A stretch of DNA of 64,000 bases from Pseudofrankia inefficax (GCF_000166135.1 NC_014666.1:2418001-2482000); one strand, 5' to 3'; shown: positions 1 to 10,604, counted from the first letter of the stretch. The notes: generated from the sequence alone by a model not told the origin. Numbers and translations: made by a program.

Positions 1-109
1 CGGCTCGGCGTCTCTGACCGGCTCGGCGTCTGACCGGCTCGGCGAGGCCCACCCCGGGCCGGTTCGCGGTCGCTCAGCAGCCGAGAACCGACCCCGGGCC
101 CGCCGCTGG
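1..109. repeat. Short imperfect direct repeats at window edge
   Basis: The first 50 bases hold about three imperfect copies of a GACCGGCTCGGCGTCT-like unit. The copies differ by a CT insertion and by the last one turning into CGAGG. No gene is visible between the window edge and the stop of the glycosyltransferase. The copies may continue outside the window, so number and extent are unknown. Confidence 0.5.
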
Positions 110-1090
110 TCAGCCGAGGCGGCGGCGGGTCTCGACGAGCACCGCGCGAAAGCCGCCACCGCCAGCCCGGGCGGAGGCGTGCACGAGATGGTCTTTCACC
201 AACTCGCCGAAAGAGACCGGGTGGCGGGCGACCATGACGACGGCCTTGCCGGCCGCGGCGGGAATGGCCTGACGGGTCTTCGCCGCCAACATCAGTTCCT
301 GCCCCGCCGCCTTGAGGCCCAGCACCGCCCGCCAGAACGCCAGCCCGGACCGGCGGGCCCGCTCCAGCTCAATGCTGCTCTGTGTGTGGACGCGTTCGCG
401 GCGCAGCACGAACGTGATGCCGTCGAGCATCTTCTGGGCGTCGCTTGACGTGTTCGCGCCGTGCATCCGGTACTCCGCGTAGCACTCCTCGGTATCCAGC
501 ACCGGGTACTGGCGCGCGAGCCGGAGGTATAGCTCGTAGTCGTCGGCGCCCTTCAGCCTGCGGTCCTCCGACCAGCCGCCGGCCGTCGTCAGCAGGGAAC
601 GGCGGAACAGCACGGTCGAGGGCGGAACGATCCAGGACTGATAGAGCAGCTCCCGGTAGTGATCCCGCCGGACCGCCGGCCGCAGGTCCGCCGCGCCGGA
701 CTCCCACGGCGCGCCGTCGGCCCTGATCATGCGGTTGCGCCCGGAGACGAACGCGGCGTCCGGTTCCGTGTCCAGGAGTTTGGTCGCGTGTGCCAGCGCG
801 CTGGGCACCAGGCGGTCGTCCTGGTCGAGGAACACGACGTAGTCGGTGTCCGCCCGCCGCAGGCCGGCATTACGCGCCGCTCCGACGCCCTGGTTCTGCT
901 GCTTGATCACTTCGACCGTGGGGAACTCGGCCAGGACAGCGTCCGGGTCGTCGGTGGAGCCGTCGTCCACCACAATCACCCGCGCCGGCGGTGGTTCTTG
1001 TGTCAACGCGCTGGTCAACGCGTCACCGAGAAGTGCCGCACCGTTGTAGATCGGCACAATGACGGTGATCGGCAGTGGCTCTGCCGGCAT
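110..1090 (-). CDS. Family 2 glycosyltransferase
   Basis: A 326-aa GT-A fold glycosyltransferase that would transfer a sugar from a nucleotide-sugar donor. The N-terminus reads [14 protein letters not shown], then [11 protein letters not shown] (nucleotide-binding Asp) and FLDQDDRL, the family DxD-like metal site; GAARNAGL lies between. No membrane segment is obvious, so it is probably cytosolic. An ATG at 1144 is possible, but the ATG at 1090 has AAGGAGG about 6 nt upstream while 1144 has no Shine-Dalgarno sequence, so 1090 is chosen. It is divergent from malate synthase and no other cell-envelope sugar gene lies beside it on this side. The acceptor cannot be told from sequence. Confidence 0.85.
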   Translation of the reverse strand: MPAEPLPITVIVPIYNGAALLGDALTSALTQEPPPARVIVVDDGSTDDPDAVLAEFPTVEVIKQQNQGVGAARNAGLRRADTDYVVFLDQDDRLVPSALAHATKLLDTEPDAAFVSGRNRMIRADGAPWESGAADLRPAVRRDHYRELLYQSWIVPPSTVLFRRSLLTTAGGWSEDRRLKGADDYELYLRLARQYPVLDTEECYAEYRMHGANTSSDAQKMLDGITFVLRRERVHTQSSIELERARRSGLAFWRAVLGLKAAGQELMLAAKTRQAIPAAAGKAVVMVARHPVSFGELVKDHLVHASARAGGGGFRAVLVETRRRLG

Positions 1091-1150
1091 TCCAGCCTCC
1101 TTCTCCGAGGGACACGAGAAGAGTATTCCGTATTTCTCCTTCATTCACGT

Positions 1151-1200
1151 AGGAGGTCTCGGGAGTCATGTTTCATAATTTACTTCCGTGTGGAAGATAG
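1151..1200 (+). other. Possible 10-codon upstream ORF before malate synthase
   Basis: A perfect AGGAGG at 1151-1156 stands 11 nt before an ATG at 1168 that opens a 10-codon ORF ([10 protein letters not shown]) ending in TAG at 1198-1200. The stretch is unusually AT-rich for this window (CATAATTTAC) and lies in the divergent region between the glycosyltransferase and malate synthase. It could be a translated leader or just promoter sequence with a chance Shine-Dalgarno match. A TGACGTCA palindrome lies a little further downstream. Confidence 0.25.
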
Positions 1201-1360
1201 GGTCGACATTAACGTGAGTGTTAGGCCGTCTCGACGTGACGTCAGGCAGACCGGATCAGCGGGGAAGTACACCGCGCGCCCGGATATATCTGCCCAGGTG
1301 GCGCCCGTTGGCCCCGGCGGCGGCCAGACTGGGACCTGGCCGGCGAGGGATGGAGGCGCG

Positions 1361-3049
<1,689 letters not shown>

Positions 3050-3066
3050 CCGGTCACGAACGGTGC

Positions 3067-3099
3067 CCCACGTGGGCCTGACCAGGAAAGTTATCCACG
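3067..3099. promoter_or_regulatory. Palindrome and DnaA-box-like site upstream of moxR
   Basis: The 247-bp gap between malate synthase and the MoxR gene holds a perfect 10-bp palindrome CCCACGTGGG (3067-3076). At 3091-3099 is TTATCCACG, one mismatch from a consensus DnaA box. Both are visible, but a single DnaA-like box has little weight. Either may be part of the moxR promoter region. Confidence 0.3.
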
Positions 3100-3296
3100 C
3101 GAAACATAACCCTCCGCGTCCATCACATCCCGGACTCGTAGCAGTACGCGATTCTGGCCCGTTCCACTGGCACTATGGGACGGACGGATAACGGATCCAA
3201 GGGGATCAGTGCGACGTGTTGGCCATGCGCGCCGACTCGCCGCCGGGTCGCGCGCACCGTGCGCGGCGATGAGACGGACGTAGGGCGGGGAAGTCC

Positions 3297-4181
3297 ATGT
3301 CGTTGCAGGAACACGCCTTCGCTGATGTCGCGGACGTCCGCGGCCGGTTGCGGGAGACGGGCTACCTCGCCGACGAGGCGATCGCCACCACCATCTTCCT
3401 CGCGGACCGGCTGCGCAAGCCGCTGCTGGTCGAGGGACCGGCGGGCACCGGCAAGACGGAGCTCGCCAAGGCGCTGGCCGGGTCCACCGGGGCCGAGCTG
3501 ATCCGCCTGCAGTGCTACGAGGGCCTGGACGAGGCGCGCGCGCTCTACGAGTGGAACTACAAGAAGCAGCTGCTGCGCATCCAGTCCGCGTCCGGCGACG
3601 GCGGTGGTGACTGGCGCTCGACGCACGACGACATCTTCAGCGAGGAGTTCCTGCTCGCCCGGCCGCTGCTGTCCGCGATCCGCCGGGACGGGCCGACCGT
3701 GCTGCTCATCGACGAGACCGACAAGGCCGACGTCGAGGTCGAGGGCCTGCTGCTGGAGGTGCTCTCCGACTTCCAGGTGACCATCCCGGAGCTCGGCACG
3801 ATCGCCGCGACCCGCCGGCCGTTCGTCGTCCTGACCTCGAACGCGACCCGTGAGCTGTCGGAGGCGCTCAAGCGCCGCTGCCTCTACCTGAACCTGGACT
3901 ACCCGTCGGCGGCCCGGGAGAAGGAGATCCTGCTCGCCCGGGTCCCCGAGCTGCCGGAACAGCTGGCCGAGGCGCTGGTCCGCACGGTCCGCGCGCTGCG
4001 CGCGATGGAGCTGAAGAAGGCCCCGTCGATCGCGGAGACCATCGACTGGGGCCAGACCGTGCTCGCGCTCGGTTTCGACTCGCTGGACGAGGAAGAAGTG
4101 AAGAGCACCCTGGGTGTGGTGCTCAAGCACGCGAGCGACCAGGCCCGCGCGATCAGCCAGCTCAAGCTCGGCGCCAACTGA
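3297..4181 (+). CDS. MoxR-family AAA+ ATPase
   Basis: A 294-aa MoxR/CoxD-type AAA+ ATPase. Walker A is GPAGTGKT (residues 47-54), Walker B is VLLIDE (135-140), and a sensor region reads VLTSNATRELSEALKRRCL. MoxR proteins work as chaperone-like ATPases on a partner with a von Willebrand A domain, usually for metal-cofactor insertion or complex assembly. The next gene, 46 bp downstream on the same strand, encodes exactly such a VWA protein, so the pair is almost certainly an operon. The start at ATG 3297 follows a GGGGAAG sequence. The client protein is not evident in the window. Confidence 0.92.
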   Translation: MSLQEHAFADVADVRGRLRETGYLADEAIATTIFLADRLRKPLLVEGPAGTGKTELAKALAGSTGAELIRLQCYEGLDEARALYEWNYKKQLLRIQSASGDGGGDWRSTHDDIFSEEFLLARPLLSAIRRDGPTVLLIDETDKADVEVEGLLLEVLSDFQVTIPELGTIAATRRPFVVLTSNATRELSEALKRRCLYLNLDYPSAAREKEILLARVPELPEQLAEALVRTVRALRAMELKKAPSIAETIDWGQTVLALGFDSLDEEEVKSTLGVVLKHASDQARAISQLKLGAN

Positions 4182-4227
4182 CCCGACCCGGTCGGCAGGG
4201 GTCCGGTCGGATGAACAGGGGTTTCGG

Positions 4228-5649
4228 ATGAACCTGGTGGACCGCACGGTCGAGTTCACGGCCGCGCTACGGCGGGCCGGCGTGCCGGTGAGCACGGCCG
4301 AGACCGTCGACGCCGCCCGTGCCGTCGGCGCGATCGGCTGGCTGGACCGGGAGGCCGTCCGGGCCGCCTTCGCGACCACGATGTGCAAGCGGCCGCTCTA
4401 CCGCAACGCCTTCGACACCCTGTTCGACCTGTACTTCCCGCCCCGGATCGGCGACGGCGTGGCCATCGGCGGCGACGGCGTCCCGGGCCTCGGTGACGGC
4501 GAGCCCAGCGGCGAGGAGCGCGAGCCGACCCGCGAGGAGCTGGACGCGCTGAAGAAGGCGCTGCGCGAGCAGCTCCAGCAGGCCCTGCTCGACGGCGACG
4601 ACGAGTCGCTGCGCGACCTCGCCCGCCAGGCCGTCGCCGCGTTCGGCTCCGCCCCCGGCGGCGGGCAGAACGGCCGCTCGTGGTTCGTCTTCCGGGTGCT
4701 GCGCGCGATGTCCCCGGACACCCTGATCGCCGCCCTGCTCGCCGCGATGCTCGGCCCACAGGAACGCGGCGGGCTCGCCGAGCGGATCGCCCGGCAGACC
4801 ATCACCGACCGGATCCGCTCCTTCGAGGAGATGATCCAGTCCGAGATCCGCCGCCGGATGGCCGAGGAACGCGGCCTTCAGGCCACCGAGCGCACGGCGG
4901 TCAAGCCGCTCACCGACCAGGTCGAGTTCCTGCGGGCCTCCCACCAGGACCTCGTCGAGCTGCGCCGCCAGGTCTACCCGCTGGCCCGACGGCTCGCGAC
5001 CCGGCTGACCGCCAAGCGCCGGTCCGGCCGCACCGGCCGGCTGGACTTCCGCCGCACCGTCCGCGCGTCGCTGGCCACGGGCGGCGTGCCGCTGGAGACC
5101 AAGCACCGCCCGCACAAGCCGCACAAGCCCGAGCTGGTCGTGCTGTGCGACGTCTCCGGCTCGGTCGCGTCGTTCGCGCACTTCACCCTGATGCTCACGC
5201 ACGCCCTGCGCGAGCAGTTCTCGAAGGTGCGGGCGTTCGGCTTCATCGACACGACCGACGAGGTCACCCGGTTCCTGCGCGGCGTCGACCTCGGCGACAT
5301 GATGGGCCGGATCGCCAGCGAGGCGGACCTGGTCTGGTTCGACGGCCACAGCGACTACGGCCACGCCATCGAGGTGTTCGCCGAGCGCTATCCGGACGCC
5401 GTCGGCCCCAAGACGTCCCTGCTCGTCCTCGGCGACGCCCGCAACAACTACCGCGCGACCGAGTCGACCATTTTCAAGCGGCTGTGCTCCCAGGCCCGGC
5501 ACGCCTACTGGCTGAACCCGGAGCCGAAGTCCTACTGGGGCTCCGGCGACTCGGCGACCAAGGCCTACGGCGACATCGTCGACGAGATGGTCGAGTGCCG
5601 CAACGTCGAACAGCTGGAAGCCTTCATCGAGCGGCTCCTGCCGACCTGA
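4228..5649 (+). CDS. VWA domain-containing (CoxE-like) protein
   Basis: A 473-aa protein of the CoxE/VWA family that partners MoxR ATPases. The C-terminal VWA domain carries the MIDAS start LCDVSGSV (DxSxS, about residues 306-313) and a late GDARNNYR motif typical of CoxE-like proteins. The N-terminal half is helical and charged, with a Gly-rich acidic insert around residues 70-95. ATG 4228 is chosen because it opens the conserved MNLVDRTVEF; upstream in-frame sequence overlaps moxR and looks like a shadow. Its last 60 coding bases recur in damaged form at 7306-7366, beyond the radical SAM gene. Confidence 0.9.
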   Translation: MNLVDRTVEFTAALRRAGVPVSTAETVDAARAVGAIGWLDREAVRAAFATTMCKRPLYRNAFDTLFDLYFPPRIGDGVAIGGDGVPGLGDGEPSGEEREPTREELDALKKALREQLQQALLDGDDESLRDLARQAVAAFGSAPGGGQNGRSWFVFRVLRAMSPDTLIAALLAAMLGPQERGGLAERIARQTITDRIRSFEEMIQSEIRRRMAEERGLQATERTAVKPLTDQVEFLRASHQDLVELRRQVYPLARRLATRLTAKRRSGRTGRLDFRRTVRASLATGGVPLETKHRPHKPHKPELVVLCDVSGSVASFAHFTLMLTHALREQFSKVRAFGFIDTTDEVTRFLRGVDLGDMMGRIASEADLVWFDGHSDYGHAIEVFAERYPDAVGPKTSLLVLGDARNNYRATESTIFKRLCSQARHAYWLNPEPKSYWGSGDSATKAYGDIVDEMVECRNVEQLEAFIERLLPT

Positions 5650-5788
5650 TTTCCCCGATCCGTTGGCTGTTACGCGATTCGGCGGAATCCTGTCGACCTT
5701 GCTGGGACAATTCTCCTGCGGGGCCGTGACAGCGACCGATCCTCCAGGACGCGATGGCGCCGCCCAGGTGTGCAACAGGGGGCCCATC

Positions 5789-5989
5789 ATGGACCAGTCC
5801 GCGTTCGCCGCGAGCACCAGTGACCTCGATTCCGGGATGTCCGCGCTTGACCACGCCCTCGCCCGGCGGGCGTCCGCCGACGGAGACCTGGTGAGCGGCG
5901 CCTACGTGCACAACTCAGGCCCGTGCCTGTTCCGCCCACGTCATTCCTCGTCCACGTCGGCCTCCCGGCTGACGGACACCAAGAACTGA
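5789..5989 (+). CDS. Candidate RiPP precursor peptide of the FxsB partner
   Basis: A 66-aa ORF starting at ATG 5789 behind AGGGGG (5777-5782) and ending 3 nt before the FxsB-type radical SAM gene. That size and position fit a maturase substrate. The middle part LDHALARR resembles the leader of FxsA-type precursors. The usual C-terminal F-x-S-x-x ending is absent; the tail is Ser/Thr-rich (SSSTSASRLTDTKN). Aromatic-x-x triplets that such enzymes could cyclize are YVH (residues 39-41) and FRP (48-50). What is seen is the ORF, its Shine-Dalgarno sequence and its position; the precursor role is inferred. It could instead be a degenerate precursor or a chance ORF. Confidence 0.5.
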   Translation: MDQSAFAASTSDLDSGMSALDHALARRASADGDLVSGAYVHNSGPCLFRPRHSSSTSASRLTDTKN

Positions 5990-5992
5990 CGG

Positions 5993-7273
5993 GTGGTGCC
6001 CGCCGCATTGCCGTGGCCGGTACCGGTTCGCGGGCCGGCCAACGCGGGCTTCATCCCCGCGGCGGATCGAGCGGCAGCGGCCTGGAACGCGCCGCTACCG
6101 CCCGGGTGGACGCCCACGCCGTTCCGTGAGTTCGTTCTCAAGGTCGCCTCGCGCTGCAACCTCGACTGCGACTACTGCTACGTCTATCACCTGGCCGACC
6201 AGTCGTGGCGAGCTCAGCCGCGGTTCATGACCGACGAGACAGCGGCCGCGACGGCGGACCGGGTCGCCGAGCACGTGCGAACCCACGAACTGGAGTTCGT
6301 GAACTTCCGGCTTCACGGCGGGGAGCCGCTGCTCGCGGGCCAGGATCGGCTGCGCCGGATCGTCCGCATCCTCCGTGAGCGTCTCACCCCGCTGACGGAG
6401 GTCACCGTCACGGTGCAGACGAACGGCGTGCTGCTCGACGAGCCGATGGCGGCATTCCTCCTCAAGGAGGACATCGGCGTCGGCATCAGCCTGGACGGCG
6501 ACCGATATGCCAACGACCTGCATCGCACCTACGCCGACGGCCGGTCCAGCTATGACGAGGTGGTCGCGGCTATTCGCATGATGCAGCGGCCCGAGTTCCG
6601 CTCGCATTTCCTCGGACTGCTGTGCACAATTCAACTGGAGGCGGACCCGGCCCAGGTCTGGGGCGAATTGCTCAGGCTGGGCGTCGAGGGCGCGGATTTC
6701 CTGCTCCCGCACGGCACCTGGGAAAACCCACCACCGGGCCTCACCCCGGGCGATGGTCGCACCCCTTACGCCGACTGGCTCATCCCGCTGTTCGACAGCT
6801 GGTTCGACGCGCCGATCAGGCAGCTCTCGGTGCGCACCTTCGAGTCGCTGGTGCATCTGTTGCTCGGGGGAGTAGGCGCCCACGAGTCGTTCGGGCTCGC
6901 CCCGGTCGCGCTGGTCGTCGTCGAGTCGGACGGTTCCTATGAGCAGGTGGACACGCTGAAGGCCGTCGGGCAGGGCGCCGCCGCCAGCGGTCGGACCGTG
7001 TTCACGGACCCGCTCGACGCGCTGTTCGACGTTCCGGCCTTCGTGCAGCGCCAACTCGGGCTGCATGGCCTTTCCGCCGAGTGCCACCGCTGCGAGGTCG
7101 TGGCGACCTGCGGAGCTGGGCTGTTCCCGCACCGCTACCGGCCCGGGGGCGGATTCACCAACCCGACGGTCTTCTGCGCGGACCAGTACGCGCTGATCGT
7201 CCACATACAGCGGCGCGTCGAGGAGGCTCTCGAGCGCCGGGGCACCACTCTGGCGGCCGTCCGCGCCGGTTGA
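5993..7273 (+). CDS. fxsB: FxsB-family radical SAM/SPASM peptide maturase
   Basis: A 426-aa radical SAM enzyme. The 4Fe-4S motif CNLDCDYC (C55, C59, C62) follows FREFVLKVASR, then come LHGGEPLL, QTNGVLLDE and GISLDGDR. A SPASM-like Cys cluster lies near 364-395 (CHRCEVVATCGAG, then FCADQ). The blocks HLADQSWR, DFLLPHGTW and DGSYEQVDTLK are typical of FxsB, the family that links an aromatic ring to a nearby beta-carbon in precursor peptides. It starts at GTG 5993 (or GTG 5996), 3 nt after the 66-aa ORF, so translation is probably coupled. The usual larger FXSXX neighbours (HEXXH, TIR-like proteins) are missing, so this is a minimal cassette. Confidence 0.88.
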   Translation: MVPAALPWPVPVRGPANAGFIPAADRAAAAWNAPLPPGWTPTPFREFVLKVASRCNLDCDYCYVYHLADQSWRAQPRFMTDETAAATADRVAEHVRTHELEFVNFRLHGGEPLLAGQDRLRRIVRILRERLTPLTEVTVTVQTNGVLLDEPMAAFLLKEDIGVGISLDGDRYANDLHRTYADGRSSYDEVVAAIRMMQRPEFRSHFLGLLCTIQLEADPAQVWGELLRLGVEGADFLLPHGTWENPPPGLTPGDGRTPYADWLIPLFDSWFDAPIRQLSVRTFESLVHLLLGGVGAHESFGLAPVALVVVESDGSYEQVDTLKAVGQGAAASGRTVFTDPLDALFDVPAFVQRQLGLHGLSAECHRCEVVATCGAGLFPHRYRPGGGFTNPTVFCADQYALIVHIQRRVEEALERRGTTLAAVRAG

Positions 7274-7381
7274 CCGGGCGTCGGCCCGTGTGGCTTGGAC
7301 CTGCGGGCCTACGGCGACGTCGTTGACAGGGCGGTCGAGCGCCGCGACGTCGGACACCTGGAAGCCGCATCGACTGCCTAA
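7274..7381 (+). pseudogene. Decayed duplicate of the VWA gene 3' end
   Basis: Right after the FxsB stop, the same frame stays open for 35 codons to TAA 7379-7381 and encodes RAYGDVVDRAVERRDVGHLE, close to KAYGDIVDEMVECRNVEQLE at the end of the VWA protein. At DNA level 7306-7366 aligns without gaps to 5562-5622, with about 51 of 61 bases identical by my hand count. It has no start codon or upstream part, so it is a remnant, not a gene. The two copies flank the whole RiPP-like cassette. Confidence 0.75.
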
Positions 7382-7391
7382 CGTTGAGGCC

Positions 7392-9116
7392 ATGAGGAGC
7401 TCCCCTGCGCCGTCGGATCTCGCGGCGGTGGCCGACGGAATTCTGGACGACTTGTTCGCGCGCCGGCCCGAGTGGGCGACCGAGCTCGGCGACCACAGGT
7501 TCGACGACCGGCTCACCGACTACGGCCGGGGCGCGCACGCCGACCTCGTCCGGGCGCTGGCCCGGCACCGGGCGGCGCTCGACCGGGTCGACGTCGCGGG
7601 GCTTGACCCCGAGGCGGCGGTGGACCGGTCGATGCTCTCAGACCTGCTCGCGGCCCAGGAGTTCGAAGCCACCGCGCTGCGTGAGCACGAGTGGAACCCA
7701 CTCGTCCACCTGCCCGGCCACGCGCTGCACCGTCTGCTCGCCCGGCCGTTCGCGCCAGCCCCCGATCGGCTGCGGCTGCTTGCCGGCCGGCTCGGGGCCC
7801 TGCCGGACGCGCTGGCGACCGCCAGGCGAGTCCTCGGCCCGATGCCCCGGGTGCACGTCGAGACCGCCGTCGGGCAGGCCGGTGGACTGGCCGGCCTCAT
7901 CGGTGCGGACGTAGGCGCGATGCTGGCGGGGGAGCCGTCGCTGCGCTCGCTGGTCGAGCCAGCCCAGGCGGCGGCGCTGCGAGCCGTCGAGGAGTTCGCC
8001 GACTGGCTGCGTGACCGGTTGCCCGGCGCGGCGGCCGGTTCGGGCGCTGGCGCGGATACCGAGGCCGACCGAGGGGCGGGGGACGACGGGCGTCTCGACG
8101 CCGACCCACGCGGCCCACGGCTTGGCGAACGGCTGTGGGCGGGCCGGCTCGGGCATGCGCTGGCCAGCGACCTGACCTCGGCCGAGATCGTTTCCGCGGC
8201 CCGCGAACGGCTCGACTGGCTCTCTGAGGAGATCGCCGCCGTCGCCGCCGAGTTCCTGGGCGAACCGGCTGGCCCCGGCGTCGTGCGTCGGGCCCTCGAC
8301 CGGGTGGCCGCCGACGCGCCGACCGACGCGACGGTCGTCGCCGACATCCGCGCGGCGCTCGCGGAGGTCAACGCCTTCCTCGCGGCGACGGAGCTGGTCG
8401 GCCCGACCGATGCCCCGCTGGAGGTCGTCGTGATGCCAGAGTTCGCGCGGGGCGTCTCGGTCGCCTACTGCGACCCGCCCGGACCGCTGGAGACCGCGCC
8501 TCTAACTACCTTCTACGCGATCGCCCCGACGCTCGCCGGCTGGCCTGAGGAACGCCGGCGGTCGTTCTACCGCGAGTACAACCGGGCCTCTCTGCGTAAC
8601 CTGACCGTCCACGAGGCGATCCCGGGCCATCATCTGCAGCTTGCCGCGTCCACTCGGTTCCGCGGCCCGACGCGGGTCCGGGCCGCCGCCTGGTCCGGGA
8701 CATTCACCGAGGGCTGGGCGGTCTACGCCGAGCAGCTCATGGCTGAGGCCGGCTTCGGCGGGCTGCCCGTGCGGCTGCAGCAGCTGAAGGTACAGCTGAG
8801 GATGACGATCAATGCTTTGCTCGACCACGGCGTGCATTGCGAAGGGATGTCCCGCGCGGAGGCGATGTCCCTGATGAGGGATCGCGGGCTACAGGAGGAG
8901 GGCGAGGCCTTCGGCAAGTGGCGCCGGGCGCTGCTGACCTCCGGACAGCTGTCCACCTATTTCGTGGGCTGGAAGGAGCTGACCGAACTCCGCCAGTCGC
9001 TGAGCCCGGCGCCTTCGGCCCTGCGCGCCTTCCACGACGAGCTCCTCGCGCACGGCTCACCCCCGCCCCGCCACCTGCGCGCATTGCTGCGCACCTCGGC
9101 CTTCATCACCGCCTGA
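7392..9116 (+). CDS. DUF885 family protein (predicted metallohydrolase)
   Basis: A 574-aa DUF885 protein, the usual length for the family. The characteristic motif HEAIPGHH is at about residues 407-414, and downstream are FTEGWAVYAEQLM and an MTINALLDHG segment. The His-Glu-...-His pattern and helical architecture suggest a zinc peptidase-like fold, but the family reaction is not settled. The start at ATG 7392 follows GAGG (7386-7389). An Ala/Gly/Asp-rich insert (around residues 215-240) breaks the conserved N-terminal part. No signal peptide is evident. It lies just downstream of the VWA remnant, so it was probably next to the VWA gene before the cassette arrived. Confidence 0.85.
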   Translation: MRSSPAPSDLAAVADGILDDLFARRPEWATELGDHRFDDRLTDYGRGAHADLVRALARHRAALDRVDVAGLDPEAAVDRSMLSDLLAAQEFEATALREHEWNPLVHLPGHALHRLLARPFAPAPDRLRLLAGRLGALPDALATARRVLGPMPRVHVETAVGQAGGLAGLIGADVGAMLAGEPSLRSLVEPAQAAALRAVEEFADWLRDRLPGAAAGSGAGADTEADRGAGDDGRLDADPRGPRLGERLWAGRLGHALASDLTSAEIVSAARERLDWLSEEIAAVAAEFLGEPAGPGVVRRALDRVAADAPTDATVVADIRAALAEVNAFLAATELVGPTDAPLEVVVMPEFARGVSVAYCDPPGPLETAPLTTFYAIAPTLAGWPEERRRSFYREYNRASLRNLTVHEAIPGHHLQLAASTRFRGPTRVRAAAWSGTFTEGWAVYAEQLMAEAGFGGLPVRLQQLKVQLRMTINALLDHGVHCEGMSRAEAMSLMRDRGLQEEGEAFGKWRRALLTSGQLSTYFVGWKELTELRQSLSPAPSALRAFHDELLAHGSPPPRHLRALLRTSAFITA

Positions 9117-9349
9117 CCAGCCATCCAACGCCGGGGGTCCGGTACGCCAGTTCAGTCCTGCGCGATCGTCGCGGTCTCGCTCCGCTCAACAACCACGGCG
9201 TAGCGCGGCGGGTCGGCGGCCGGGACTGTCGGTGCGCCGCGCCGGCTCTCCGCCATTTCCGGGTGATGTGAACCAGTCTGCGGCCGGGCGCGTCCAACGT
9301 CATCGTGGTGCCTCAGAGCGCACCGCGCAGACCGAGGAGGAACGCGGCG

Positions 9350-10597
9350 ATGGCGGTGGACGAACTTCTGGACACCCGGGTCGAGCCCGTGGCCGATGGG
9401 CGGGACGACAGTCCCGGTGTGGGAGCAGGCCGCTGGCCGGCTGGCTCGCGGGGGATTCGCTTCTCCCGCCGAGGCGTGATCGTCGCGGCGGTCGTGCTGG
9501 TCGGCATCGTGGTGCTGGTAGCGGTGCTAGGCAGCGTCGTCGGCTCACGTGGCGGCAATGGAGGCGACAGCTCCAGCGGCAGCGCGAGGTCGGTCCCGGC
9601 CGCCGCTCCGGCGGGTGGTTTCGGCGTCAACAGTGCGGACAGCTCGGCCGGCGGGACCGAGATCGCGCCCGACTCCGCCGCCGCACCGGCGGCCGGCGCC
9701 GCCTCGTCCGTCGCGGGCTCCGGGGTGGCGCCGGCTCCGACGGGCGCCGACTCGGGCGCCGGGCGGCCGGCCGGGGTCCAGCCGCGCATCGTGTGGACCG
9801 GGTCGATGAACGTCCAGGTGGCGGCCGGCGCCGTCGATCCGACGATCCACAAGATCTCCGCCGCCGCGCAGGGACTGGGCGGCTACCTGTCGGCCAACCA
9901 GGTGACCGGTACGGCGACCACCACCGACGACGTCCCGCAGAGCGCCACGATCACCGTCCGGGTGCCCGCGGCCTCGTTCGGCAAGCTGCAGGACGCCGTC
10001 ACCGGCGTCGGCACCGTCCAGTCGTCCACGACGTCCTCCCAGGACGTCACCGCCCAGTACGTCGACCTGCAGGCCCGTGAGGACGCGCTGACGACGTCGC
10101 GGGGCACCTACCTGACGTTGCTGTCGAAGGCGACGACGGTCGGCGACATCCTTGCCGTCCAGCAGCAGATCGACGGGGTCCAGACGCAGATCGAGCAGAT
10201 CGAGGGACAGCGCAAGGTCCTCGCCGACCAGAGCGACCTGGGCACCCTGACCGTCGACCTGAGCGAGAAGGGCGCCCAGGTGCACGAGCCGGGCAAGGAG
10301 AACGGCTTCGTGCACGCGTTCCGCGTCGCGGGCCGCAGCTTCCTGCGCGGCCTGGAGGGCATCATCTCCGCGCTCGGCGTGGTCGCGCTCATCGCGCTGG
10401 TGGTCGCCGTCCTTTACCTGCTCTACCGCCTGGTCGGCCGGATTCGCCGTGGTACCGGTGGCACCCCGGCCAGCCGGGTAGCTGTCCCGGCACCTGCCGC
10501 CAGGAAGGCCAGGCCCACCGAGGCGACCGCCGTCGCGGACGACGAGCCCGGCACCGAGACGACCGGCGGCGTCGAGACCACGGGCGGCGGGGGCTGA
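9350..10597 (+). CDS. DUF4349 membrane-anchored protein
   Basis: A 415-aa envelope protein. The N-terminus is cytosolic; a membrane helix (about residues 43-62, VIVAAVVLVGIVVLVAVLGS) is followed by a Ser/Gly/Ala-rich linker. The DUF4349 domain follows (WTGSMNVQV through SDLGTLTVDL), with a coiled-coil middle rich in Gln and Glu (VQQQIDGVQTQIEQIEGQRK). A second helix is near 345-367, then a basic and acidic tail. The start at ATG 9350 has GAGGAGG 9 nt upstream. The family has no fixed function; the topology suggests an extracytoplasmic coiled-coil domain between two helices. A convergent hairpin follows the stop. Confidence 0.85.
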   Translation: MAVDELLDTRVEPVADGRDDSPGVGAGRWPAGSRGIRFSRRGVIVAAVVLVGIVVLVAVLGSVVGSRGGNGGDSSSGSARSVPAAAPAGGFGVNSADSSAGGTEIAPDSAAAPAAGAASSVAGSGVAPAPTGADSGAGRPAGVQPRIVWTGSMNVQVAAGAVDPTIHKISAAAQGLGGYLSANQVTGTATTTDDVPQSATITVRVPAASFGKLQDAVTGVGTVQSSTTSSQDVTAQYVDLQAREDALTTSRGTYLTLLSKATTVGDILAVQQQIDGVQTQIEQIEGQRKVLADQSDLGTLTVDLSEKGAQVHEPGKENGFVHAFRVAGRSFLRGLEGIISALGVVALIALVVAVLYLLYRLVGRIRRGTGGTPASRVAVPAPAARKARPTEATAVADDEPGTETTGGVETTGGGG

Positions 10598-10604
10598 TCC
10601 GGGT

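Noticed and set aside
659-1360. Long N-terminal extension of the malate synthase frame
   Set aside because: It is the complement of the glycosyltransferase gene, lacks a Shine-Dalgarno sequence at its ATG and has no malate synthase homology; ATG 1361 opens the real protein.
3091-3099. DnaA-box-like TTATCCACG as a replication origin
   Set aside because: A single imperfect box with no cluster, no dnaA/dnaN nearby and normal gene spacing; not an origin.
9117-9349. Small genes in the gap between DUF885 and DUF4349
   Set aside because: Short frames in the 233-bp gap have no Shine-Dalgarno sequence and no protein-like composition.
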